A DNA stretch of 21,021 nucleotides from CAMCHP01 sp036835325 (GTDB lineage: Bacteria; Bacteroidota; Bacteroidia; Flavobacteriales_D; Sanyastnellaceae). The notes under the pieces were generated by a model. That model ran no database searches. It was not told the DNA's origin and saw nothing but the letters and a program-made list of their open reading frames with translations. The position numbers and the translations under genes were made by a program. The stretch spans positions 1 through 21,021 of the forward strand of contig DAITMF010000050.1 in assembly GCA_036835325.1 (NCBI GenBank). The letters run 5' to 3'. Below are positions 15,400-21,021 of the stretch, piece by piece (position 1 is the stretch's first letter; each line of letters starts with the position of its first letter).

Positions 15400-16109
15400 T
15401 TTCCGTTCAATTTCCAGTCGTAGGGAATGTACTTAAGCTTAACCGATTCAGGAATCTCGCGGCCGCGGTACTTGGCAATGAAAGCGCGTACACCGCCTTC
15501 AGCGTCGAAGTCAGTCGCGTACCACTCGAAGATCTGCGACACATTGGCGAGCGGACCGGAGATTTGGTTGCGGTTGATGTCGTTGAGGAAGTTCTGAGTC
15601 AGTAGGGTAAGTTTCTCGTCAAGTCCATCTGCTCTAAAAGCTGCATTGTGCAACACCGGACAGCTAAAGCTGGCGCAGTTGAGTGCGAAGTGAATGCGCG
15701 GATCGGTGAAGTTCTTGCGCAGAATCTCGTGTTCAATTTGGTCAAGCGAGTAGGTCGCGTCGCCAATCGCGATGAAGGGCTTTTTCCACGGCTCGTTGAT
15801 GTCTTTGATGGATGCAATGGGCATGTTATCAACGATGAGCTTAACGGTGAAGGCGTTGTAGAGGTTGATCCAGTGGGACTTTGCAGCGTTTTTCTCCCAC
15901 TTGTCGGTAGGTGCTTCGCTTGCCAAGAGCTCGATGGCCTTTTTGAAATCTTTGTTTTCAGCGATGCCTTTGTAATTAACGACTCCTCCCGGCGTGACGT
16001 TGGCTTTGAGGATGGCATCCCAGAGGTCGGTGCCTTTGCTGATTTTGCTGCTTTGCGCTTGCACGATGCCGGCACACGCGATGAAGAGTGAGAGAATGAA
16101 GTAACGCAT
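15396..16109 (-). CDS. Secreted DUF547 protein (237 aa)
   Basis: DUF547 family protein of unknown activity. A clear signal peptide, MRYFILSLFIACAGIVQAQ, sets the start at the ATG at 16109; the frame is open further upstream, but that stretch is Cys- and Arg-rich and unlike the family. Conserved blocks are SHWINLYNAF (78-87), LDQIEHEIL (122-130), PRIHFALNCASFSCP (137-151, the family hallmark with two Cys), FEWYATDF (194-201) and YDWKLNG near the C-terminus. The hallmark Cys/His residues hint at metal or thiol chemistry, but none is established. It is the first gene of the operon DUF547-rhodanese-DUF2064-PNP, and two of the four products are exported. The gene is divergent from the 3-hydroxyacyl-CoA dehydrogenase gene. 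Confidence 0.88.
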   Translation of the reverse strand: MRYFILSLFIACAGIVQAQSSKISKGTDLWDAILKANVTPGGVVNYKGIAENKDFKKAIELLASEAPTDKWEKNAAKSHWINLYNAFTVKLIVDNMPIASIKDINEPWKKPFIAIGDATYSLDQIEHEILRKNFTDPRIHFALNCASFSCPVLHNAAFRADGLDEKLTLLTQNFLNDINRNQISGPLANVSQIFEWYATDFDAEGGVRAFIAKYRGREIPESVKLKYIPYDWKLNGK

Positions 16110-16112
16110 ATA

Positions 16113-16140
16113 CAAAAGTATGAGTGTAAAGGTACGCAAA
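16113..16140 (-). promoter_or_regulatory. Candidate promoter of the DUF547-to-PNP operon
   Basis: On the minus strand TACTTTTG (16120-16113) matches the Bacteroidota -7 box TAnnTTTG exactly, and TTTG (16140-16137) could be the -33 box. The spacer is 16 nt, shorter than the usual 19-21, and the -7 box ends only 3 nt before the ATG, so transcripts would be almost leaderless. Weak support; the true promoter may lie elsewhere in the 132-nt divergent region. Confidence 0.25.
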
Positions 16141-16241
16141 CGAAACGGAGCGCGATTCAGTAGGTCGTCGCGCTTGTAACGCTTACTTTTACAACGGCAA
16201 AAAGTTTGCCAAATCCGATAAAAAATCTCAAAGCATTGAAA

Positions 16242-17399
16242 ATGATTCAGGTAGGGGTTGCAGGAGCAGGCGCTATGGGCATTGGAATCGCTCAAATTGC
16301 GGCACAAAACGGCCATTCGGTGGTTCTGTCAGACACATCAGAAGCTGCGCTCGAGCGCGGCAGGTCGGCGCTGCACAAGGTGTTTGACCGCATGGTTGAA
16401 AAAGGCAAGATTGAGCAATCGGAAGCCGACTCGGTTTTGGGACGCATACATTACACGACTTCTGTCATTGACTTTCAGAAGTGCGGATTGGTGATTGAAG
16501 CGATTGTAGAACGGCTTGACCTTAAGCAGAGCCTCTTTCGGGAGATTGAAGCCATGGTCAGCGACGATTGCATTTTGGCTACGAATACCTCTTCCCTTTC
16601 GGTCACGGCGATTGCAGCAGCTGTGCAAAAACCTGAGCGTGTAGTAGGCATTCATTTTTTCAATCCTGCGCCGCTGATGCCGCTGGTTGAAATCATACCC
16701 GCCGTGCAAACGGCTCCGGGCCTTGTTGAAACTACCAAAGCATTGATCGATGGCTGGGGCAAATCGACCGTCATCGCCAAAGACACGCCCGGCTTCATTG
16801 TAAACCGCGTGGCTCGTCCGTTCTACGGTGAAGCCTTGCGCATTGTTGAAGAAGGCTTGGCCGATTTCGCCACGGTTGATTGGGCCATGAAAGACCTCGC
16901 TGGTTTCAGAATGGGGCCTTTTGAGCTGATGGATTTGATCGGCAACGACATCAACTACGCCGTAACCGAGAGCGTGTTTGCCGCCTTTTACTACGATGCC
17001 CGTTACAAGCCCTCGTTCATTCAAAAGCGACAGGTAGAAGCCGGTTGGTTGGGCCGCAAATCGGGACGTGGCTACTACAACTACGCAGAAGGCGCCGAGC
17101 AACCGCAGCCGAAGCGCGACCGCGTACTGGGCGAACAAATCGTTTGGCGCATTTTGGTGATGCTTATCAACGAGGCAGCCGACGCCTTGCATTTGGGCAT
17201 ATCAAACCGCGAAGGCATCGACACAGCCATGACCAAAGGCGTGAACTACCCCAAAGGTTTGCTGAAGTGGGCCGATGAACGCGGCATCAACACTTGTGTT
17301 GAAACCTTGACCGGCTTGCAGTCAGAGTACGGTGAAGACCGCTACCGCTGCAGCGTGTTGTTGCGCCGCATGGCCCGAGAAGGCCTTACCTTTTATTGA
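16242..17399 (+). CDS. 3-hydroxyacyl-CoA (3-hydroxybutyryl-CoA type) dehydrogenase (385 aa)
   Basis: NAD-dependent enzyme that oxidises L-3-hydroxyacyl-CoA to 3-ketoacyl-CoA in beta-oxidation or aromatic-acid breakdown. The Rossmann motif GAGAMGIGIA (8-17) requires the start at the ATG at 16242; the TTG at 16206 would add 12 unrelated residues. NTSSLS (115-120), catalytic His 138 in HFFNPAPLMPLVEII (Glu 150 completing the dyad), PGFIVNR (183-189) and WLGRKSGRGYYNY (269-281) mark the first two domains. A second 3HCDH C-terminal domain (about 295-385, with NYPKGLLKWAD) makes it about 100 aa longer than the classical Hbd of 280-290 aa and closer to a shortened PaaH. No thiolase or enoyl-CoA hydratase lies nearby. 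The 3' end overlaps the symporter gene by 14 nt, tail to tail. Confidence 0.9.
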   Translation: MIQVGVAGAGAMGIGIAQIAAQNGHSVVLSDTSEAALERGRSALHKVFDRMVEKGKIEQSEADSVLGRIHYTTSVIDFQKCGLVIEAIVERLDLKQSLFREIEAMVSDDCILATNTSSLSVTAIAAAVQKPERVVGIHFFNPAPLMPLVEIIPAVQTAPGLVETTKALIDGWGKSTVIAKDTPGFIVNRVARPFYGEALRIVEEGLADFATVDWAMKDLAGFRMGPFELMDLIGNDINYAVTESVFAAFYYDARYKPSFIQKRQVEAGWLGRKSGRGYYNYAEGAEQPQPKRDRVLGEQIVWRILVMLINEAADALHLGISNREGIDTAMTKGVNYPKGLLKWADERGINTCVETLTGLQSEYGEDRYRCSVLLRRMAREGLTFY

Positions 17400-19140
17400 T
17401 TTTTCGCTGCAAGCGGATGAGGATCATTGTGAGCACTGCGGCGTAAGCGTACAAAGCACCAGCGTAATCGAGCTCGCCGTAGAGCAACTTGCCTGTTGCG
17501 AAAAGTACGGCATAGACCAGCATCACCGCGATGACCATCGAAAGCACGTTTCGTCCAAGTGACGTATCGTTCGATGATTCAGCAAGCTCACCGAAGCGGC
17601 GTTGCCATGCGCTTCCGAAAGGCCGGATTTTCGCGTAGAAGTTTCGGAGGGTGGCTTCATCTGTTTCGGGTGTCAGGAACATCACAGCCATCCAACAGAG
17701 TGTAGTAAAGGCCACACCGCCGATGAGCACCCAGTGGTCGGGCCATCCATCCTTGAAAAAAAGCATTGTTACAGCATAGGCAAATGAGGCTACCATGGCC
17801 GCAATTTCGGCGTAGGCATTGACGCGCATCCAGAACCAGCGCAAGATGAAGAGCAAGCCCGTGCCGGCTCCAATTTGCAGCAGCACCTGAAAGCCCTCTT
17901 TGGCATTTCCAATGAAGCGCGAAAGCACCACTGCACCAATCATCAGCACCACCGTTGACAAGCGGCCCACCCATACCTGTTGCTTGTCTGACGCTGCCGG
18001 ATTGACAAAACGCAGGTACACATCGTTGACCACGTAGCTAGACCCCCAGTTGAGGTGGGTTGAGATGGTACTCATGAAGGCCGCCATGAGCGAAGCAACA
18101 ACCAGACCGAGCAATCCGGCGGGCAAGTAGCTCAACATTGCCGGGTAGGCCAAATCATGACCGATGCTACCCTCCTCCACATTTGGGAAGGCGGCTTTCA
18201 ACGATTCCAAATCCGGGAAGATGACCAACGACGCCAGGGCCACCACAATCCACGGCCACGGACGAAGCGCATAGTGGGCCACGTTGAAGAACAAGGTTGC
18301 TGCGATGGCGTGTTTTTCGTTTTTGGCCGAGAGCATACGTTGGGCGATGTAACCGCCTCCGCCCGGTTCGGCGCCCGGGTACCAAACGCTCCACCATTGA
18401 ACCGCCAGCGGGATGATGAACACCGACCAAAGCAAATCATTGTTGGAGAAATCGGGGATGAAATTGAGTTTGTCGTTCAGTTCAGGGCGCGAAACGAGGG
18501 CCTCCATCCCTCCGACTTCCGGGAGATTGACCACGACAACAGCGGCTGCTATGGCGCCACCCATTGCGAAGACAAACTGGACGAAGTCAGTGAGCACCAC
18601 GCCCCTAAATCCGCCGAAGGCGCTGTACAAAACCGTAATAACGGAAGCCAGCAGCAGGGTTTTCCACGGCGGCAACCCGAGTAGGATCTCCCCTATTTTC
18701 ACGGCCGCCAGGCATACCGTCGCCATGATTACCGTGTTGAAGAACACGCCGAGGTACACCGCGCGGAAGCCCCTCAGAAAGGCCGCCTCTTTGCCGCTGT
18801 AGCGCAGTTCGTAAAATTCGAGGTCGGTAGTAACGCCTGAGCGCCTCCACAGGCGGGCGTAAACGAATACCGTGAGCATGCCCGTGAGCAGGAAGGCCCA
18901 CCAGACCCAGTTTCCGGCGACACCGTTTTGGCGGACGATATCGGCGACCAGGTTGGGCGTATCGGCCGAAAAGGTGGTGGCCACCATTGACACCCCGAGC
19001 AGCCACCACGGCATTGAACGTCCGGAAAGGAAGAATTCAGACGCACTACCACCGCTGCGTTTCGCCGCGAGCATACCCATTAATAAGGTAACGGCAAAAA
19101 ACAGGCCGATGATGGTCCAGTCGATGGTTTGAAGTTGCAT
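17386..19140 (-). CDS. Sodium:solute symporter family protein (584 aa)
   Basis: Inner-membrane secondary transporter of the SSS family, with about 13-15 hydrophobic segments over 584 residues (usual range 500-600). The family look is clear from LSGRSMPWWLLGVSMVATT (38-56), FGGFRGVVLTDFVQF (175-189) and the STISTHLNWGSSYVVNDVY segment in the second half, which carries the Ser/Thr of the sodium site. The N-terminal segment also resembles the proline/pantothenate-type branch. The solute cannot be told from sequence: sugar, amino acid and carboxylate carriers all occur in Bacteroidota members with this layout. It is convergent with the dehydrogenase gene (14-nt overlap) and follows the NlpC/P60 gene by 76 nt on the same strand, so it could belong to the same transcript. 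Confidence 0.9.
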   Translation of the reverse strand: MQLQTIDWTIIGLFFAVTLLMGMLAAKRSGGSASEFFLSGRSMPWWLLGVSMVATTFSADTPNLVADIVRQNGVAGNWVWWAFLLTGMLTVFVYARLWRRSGVTTDLEFYELRYSGKEAAFLRGFRAVYLGVFFNTVIMATVCLAAVKIGEILLGLPPWKTLLLASVITVLYSAFGGFRGVVLTDFVQFVFAMGGAIAAAVVVVNLPEVGGMEALVSRPELNDKLNFIPDFSNNDLLWSVFIIPLAVQWWSVWYPGAEPGGGGYIAQRMLSAKNEKHAIAATLFFNVAHYALRPWPWIVVALASLVIFPDLESLKAAFPNVEEGSIGHDLAYPAMLSYLPAGLLGLVVASLMAAFMSTISTHLNWGSSYVVNDVYLRFVNPAASDKQQVWVGRLSTVVLMIGAVVLSRFIGNAKEGFQVLLQIGAGTGLLFILRWFWMRVNAYAEIAAMVASFAYAVTMLFFKDGWPDHWVLIGGVAFTTLCWMAVMFLTPETDEATLRNFYAKIRPFGSAWQRRFGELAESSNDTSLGRNVLSMVIAVMLVYAVLFATGKLLYGELDYAGALYAYAAVLTMILIRLQRKINKR

Positions 19141-19191
19141 GGGGCAGAAATCGTTCGGGTGCGGTGAAGGTATTTAATTTGGAGGTCGGAT

Positions 19192-19206
19192 GAGGCTGTT
19201 TGCCTC
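19192..19206 (-). terminator. Weak hairpin after the NlpC/P60 gene
   Basis: gaggc (19192-19196) and gcctc (19202-19206) form a 5-bp stem with a 5-nt loop, 11 nt past the NlpC/P60 stop. No T-run follows on the minus strand, so at best it is an attenuating structure between this gene and the symporter gene. Confidence 0.2.
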
Positions 19207-19216
19207 TTTGGCGCGC

Positions 19217-19957
19217 TTAGCGGTTGACCAGTCGTCGAATGGCGCGCAGATCGTGGGTGTAGGTTTTTCGATCGACGCGGTAGATACCTTGGTGATCAAG
19301 CACATCGATGCGAACTTCTCCCGAGGCATGCAGAATGTTCCATTCACCATCGTTCTGTGATTTTTCGCTTGCGCGGATGAGGATACCGACGTGGGTGATT
19401 CGATCGGGTTCGGGACCAAAGAACGCCAGGTCGCCTTCGTGGGCCAGTTGAATAAAGTCAACCGGCGCACCGCTGTAGATTTGCTGGCTGGCATCGCGTG
19501 GGATGGGTATTCCGTTGACTGCGAAGACCAATTGGGTAAAACCCGAGCAATCGATGCCAAGGATTGACTTGCCCCCCCACAGGTAGGGAGCGCCGAGGAA
19601 GTGCATGGCATAGGCCACGATTTCAGAGGGCTTCGCTTGTTTTGGCGACGGATCGGAACTTGAGATGACGCGTGAACCGGCGGGAAGCAGGCGGAGGCCT
19701 TCCGGTGTTTCCCACCAGCTTACCGGCTCACGGAGGAGATCATCGCTCCAAATGCGATCAGGATCGTCGGGACTGAGCAGTTTTTCATCGACAAAGCCCT
19801 CGTAGCCATCGATAAGGGACCTGCAGGCACGCCATTGGTTCTTCTCGTAGATCACCTCAACCGGTTCGCCGTAGAGGAATTGGGTGACCTGCTCGGAGGT
19901 ATCGGTAGGTTGAAGGCGTACCGGAGCGATTGGGACAGAAATGCGGAAATGCTTCAT
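19217..19957 (-). CDS. Cytoplasmic NlpC/P60 (C40) peptidase with SH3-like N-terminus (246 aa)
   Basis: Cysteine peptidase of the NlpC/P60 family. The N-terminal 105 residues form one or two SH3b-like modules (VPIAPVRLQP..., EPVEVIYEKNQWRACRSL, YEGFVDEKLL). The catalytic domain (about 110-225) carries Cys 137 in GIDCSGFTQ, His 189 in RITHVGI and His 210 in ILHASG as third residue. There is no signal peptide or lipobox. Together with this domain order it resembles the YkfC / dipeptidyl-peptidase VI group, which cleaves gamma-D-Glu-diamino-acid bonds in recycled peptidoglycan peptides in the cytoplasm. That substrate is inferred. The neighbouring symporter gene downstream could be transcribed with it, but no amide or dipeptide epimerase gene is present to support a full recycling operon. 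Confidence 0.88.
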   Translation of the reverse strand: MKHFRISVPIAPVRLQPTDTSEQVTQFLYGEPVEVIYEKNQWRACRSLIDGYEGFVDEKLLSPDDPDRIWSDDLLREPVSWWETPEGLRLLPAGSRVISSSDPSPKQAKPSEIVAYAMHFLGAPYLWGGKSILGIDCSGFTQLVFAVNGIPIPRDASQQIYSGAPVDFIQLAHEGDLAFFGPEPDRITHVGILIRASEKSQNDGEWNILHASGEVRIDVLDHQGIYRVDRKTYTHDLRAIRRLVNR

Positions 19958-20023
19958 AACAAGTTGGATAAATCCGACGAACGGCGCCTTAAAACCGATA
20001 CACTTAATTTATTTGTCGATTAA

Positions 20024-20056
20024 TTTGGATTATTCTTCGACAAAATGATACCTTTG
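20024..20056 (+). promoter_or_regulatory. Bacteroidota-type promoter upstream of the secreted-protein gene
   Basis: TTTG at 20024-20027 and TACCTTTG at 20049-20056, separated by 21 nt, match the Bacteroidota sigma-ABfr consensus (TTTG, 19-21 nt, TAnnTTTG) exactly. The expected transcription start is about 20061, giving a leader of roughly 80 nt before the ATG at 20141. It probably serves both the small secreted protein and the choice-of-anchor L gene after it. Confidence 0.7.
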
Positions 20057-20064
20057 CATCGGTC

Positions 20065-20073
20065 AAGGAGGTT
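20065..20073 (+). promoter_or_regulatory. Isolated strong Shine-Dalgarno sequence in the leader
   Basis: AAGGAGGTT is a near-perfect complement of the 16S 3' end. It lies about 70 nt before the main ATG, and the nearest ATG is at 20088, 14 nt away. Such a site is odd in a genome whose other starts show none. It may serve the leader ORF, hold ribosomes in the leader, or be chance. Confidence 0.35.
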
Positions 20074-20087
20074 CATACGGCTCGAAG

Positions 20088-20120
20088 ATGTCTAAAAGTG
20101 CACGACTGACCAAGGTTTAA
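20088..20120 (+). CDS. Possible 10-codon leader peptide
   Basis: ATG at 20088 starts MSKSARLTKV followed by TAA at 20118-20120, within the predicted leader and downstream of the AAGGAGGTT site. It ends 20 nt before the next gene. The spacing from the Shine-Dalgarno sequence is longer than ideal, and a frame this short can arise by chance. Listed as a candidate only. Confidence 0.25.
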   Translation: MSKSARLTKV

Positions 20121-20140
20121 ACTGTAAATTTTTTTTTACT

Positions 20141-20560
20141 ATGTTACATTTCAACTATTCCACCGTTCGCGGCGTTTTAGCAGACGTCGGAAAAACTGCA
20201 AAATCGAGCATTAAGCTTGTTTCTGCGGTTTTGATGCTCGCGTTTTTCTCTCTCACAGCGCATGCACAGGCTGAACCGCCGAAAGCATCGTTGAGCCAAG
20301 CGGGTATTTTGCAGCTTCCTGCAGATGCCCCCTTGAGCAGCACCTACCTTGTTGATTTGTCGAATTTCAACTTTTCTTCGGAGCAAGAGATGGTCTCTTT
20401 CTTTGCTGGAAAGGCGAATGACCACTTCGCTATGCGTGCTATTCCGCACTTGAACCAGGCCATTGTTTACCTCCAGGTAAAGAAGAATGCCAATTGGTCA
20501 GTGACGCAGTGGAATGCATTCTTGTCGCAGGAAACGAACCAACGACCAATTAAGCAATAA
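20141..20560 (+). CDS. Small secreted protein of unknown function (139 aa)
   Basis: I do not recognise a family. The protein has a long Sec signal: a 25-residue polar n-region, a hydrophobic core (LVSAVLMLAFFSL, about 26-38) and a cleavage site near TAHA-Q (after 42). The ATG at 20141 is the only usual start codon before the core, so the long n-region is real. The mature part, about 97 residues, has no Cys. It contains STYLVDLSNFNFSSEQEMVSFFAGK, a pattern of short hydrophobic strands, and ends in a Trp-containing helix-like stretch (WSVTQWNAFLSQE). The start is preceded by a run of nine T (20129-20137), in keeping with A/T-rich Bacteroidota initiation regions. It lies 23 nt before the choice-of-anchor L gene, so the two are probably co-expressed and may act together at the cell surface. 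Confidence 0.75.
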   Translation: MLHFNYSTVRGVLADVGKTAKSSIKLVSAVLMLAFFSLTAHAQAEPPKASLSQAGILQLPADAPLSSTYLVDLSNFNFSSEQEMVSFFAGKANDHFAMRAIPHLNQAIVYLQVKKNANWSVTQWNAFLSQETNQRPIKQ

Positions 20561-20583
20561 CCTAACACCTTAATCCTAGCATA

Positions 20584-21021
20584 ATGAATCGTTTCTATAG
20601 TTTTTCAATTAAGTTGTTGACGGTATGTCTTGTGCTGTTCTCGGTTCGTGCCGAAGCACAATTGGCAGTTACTCCATCCAACAACGCTGTGGATCTGGCC
20701 AACCAAATTGTTGGTGCCGGTGTCACAATTTCAAATGCGCAGTTGAACTGCGGTGAAGACGGTAGCGGAATCTTTAGCAATGGCGGTAGCACCAACATTG
20801 GTATCCAAGACGGTATTCTTCTCACCACCGGTTTGGCGGCTGACGCAATCGGTCCGAACGACGATGGTGATTTGGGCACAATCACCTTTAACGGTGGTGA
20901 TCCAGATTTGCAAGCGTTGATTCCACAAACAATCAATGACGCATGCGTTCTAAATTTCGACTTTATAGCCGAAAGCAACGTGCTCTCAGTTCAGTATGTT
21001 TTTGGTTCAGAAGAATACCAC
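20584..21021 (+). CDS. Choice-of-anchor L family surface protein, 5' part (146 codons, runs off the window)
   Basis: ATG at 20584 opens a frame that stays open to the last base. A signal peptide (MNRFYSFSIKLLTVCLVLFS..., cleavage near RAEAQ) leads into the choice-of-anchor L domain. It shows the opening NAVDLANQIVGAGVTISNA, the GIFSNGG and GIQDGILLTTG strands, a two-Cys pattern (NCGED, NDACVL), and the hallmark LNFDFIAESNVLSVQYVFGSEEY just before the window ends. Proteins of this type in Bacteroidota are usually large, repetitive surface or secreted proteins whose C-terminus carries a sorting domain for the type IX system or another anchor, hence the name. That end is outside the window. Transcription is probably from the promoter at 20024-20056. 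Confidence 0.85.
   Translation, partial: MNRFYSFSIKLLTVCLVLFSVRAEAQLAVTPSNNAVDLANQIVGAGVTISNAQLNCGEDGSGIFSNGGSTNIGIQDGILLTTGLAADAIGPNDDGDLGTITFNGGDPDLQALIPQTINDACVLNFDFIAESNVLSVQYVFGSEEYH

Noticed and set aside
16206..16241. TTG start of the dehydrogenase at 16206
   Set aside because: The Rossmann beta-strand begins at the ATG at 16242, as in homologues. The added residues (MPNPIKNLKALK) have no counterpart.
16110..16316. N-terminal extension of the DUF547 gene to an upstream ATG
   Set aside because: The extra 69 residues are Cys/Arg/Tyr-rich and would bury the signal peptide that begins exactly at the ATG at 16109.
16338..17192. A 284-codon minus-strand frame opposite the dehydrogenase gene, and similar long frames opposite the ccmF, symporter, ftcD and PNP genes
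   Set aside because: All are low-complexity, basic, motif-free translations antisense to well-supported genes. No start signal or separate context supports them.
1..21021. tRNA, rRNA, CRISPR repeats, insertion-sequence ends, phage or defence genes
   Set aside because: I looked for cloverleaf-type GGTTCGA motifs, regularly spaced repeats, transposase motifs and known defence domains and found none; almost all sequence is accounted for by housekeeping-type genes.

Overview
The window reads as ordinary chromosome of a Bacteroidota bacterium, most likely Flavobacteriales. By eye the GC content is about half, which is high for that order. The signs are a match to the Bacteroidota promoter consensus (TTTG, 21-nt spacer, TAnnTTTG) at 20024-20056, starts that mostly lack a Shine-Dalgarno sequence, a choice-of-anchor L surface protein, a Cys-type CcmE, and the gene order ccmB-ccmC-ccmD-ccmE-ccmF-DUF2520-kdsC. 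I see no tRNA, rRNA, insertion sequence, phage gene or CRISPR array. No gene-free stretch exceeds 300 nt; the longest is 19958-20140 (183 nt).

Region 1 (13-1023, plus) is one YdjM-type membrane hydrolase. Region 2 (1043-9065, minus) is a nearly gap-free run. In transcription order it holds ccmB, ccmC, a ccmD-like gene, ccmE, ccmF, a DUF2520 Rossmann protein, kdsC, an S4/RluA-like protein that has lost its catalytic Asp, a zinc-ribbon membrane protein and a small membrane protein. The first five genes handle haem for cytochrome c maturation (System I), and kdsC makes Kdo for LPS. ccmA, ccmG, ccmH and ccmI are not in the window. Region 3 (9075-13204, minus) holds bifunctional ftcD (histidine degradation to glutamate) and, 128 nt downstream of it, a large membrane-anchored patatin-like lipase with a TTG start, which sits 9 nt upstream of ccmB.

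Region 4 (13315-16109) has a 47-residue lipoprotein gene on the plus strand that abuts the 3' end of a tight four-gene minus-strand operon: DUF547 protein, rhodanese, TIGR04282/DUF2064 nucleotidyltransferase-like protein and purine-nucleoside phosphorylase. The genes overlap by 4, 8 and 4 nt. TIGR04282 is named for arsenosugar biosynthesis, and this gene set resembles the accessory part of such cassettes, but without the signature genes arsM and arsS. It is the best candidate here for an incompletely described pathway.

Region 5 (16242-19957) holds a 3-hydroxyacyl-CoA dehydrogenase (plus), a convergent overlapping sodium:solute symporter, and a cytoplasmic NlpC/P60 peptidase of the YkfC type. 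Region 6 (20024-21021, plus) begins with the consensus promoter and a leader that carries a perfect but isolated Shine-Dalgarno sequence and a possible 10-codon leader ORF. A small secreted protein of unknown function follows, then the start of a choice-of-anchor L surface protein that runs off the window.
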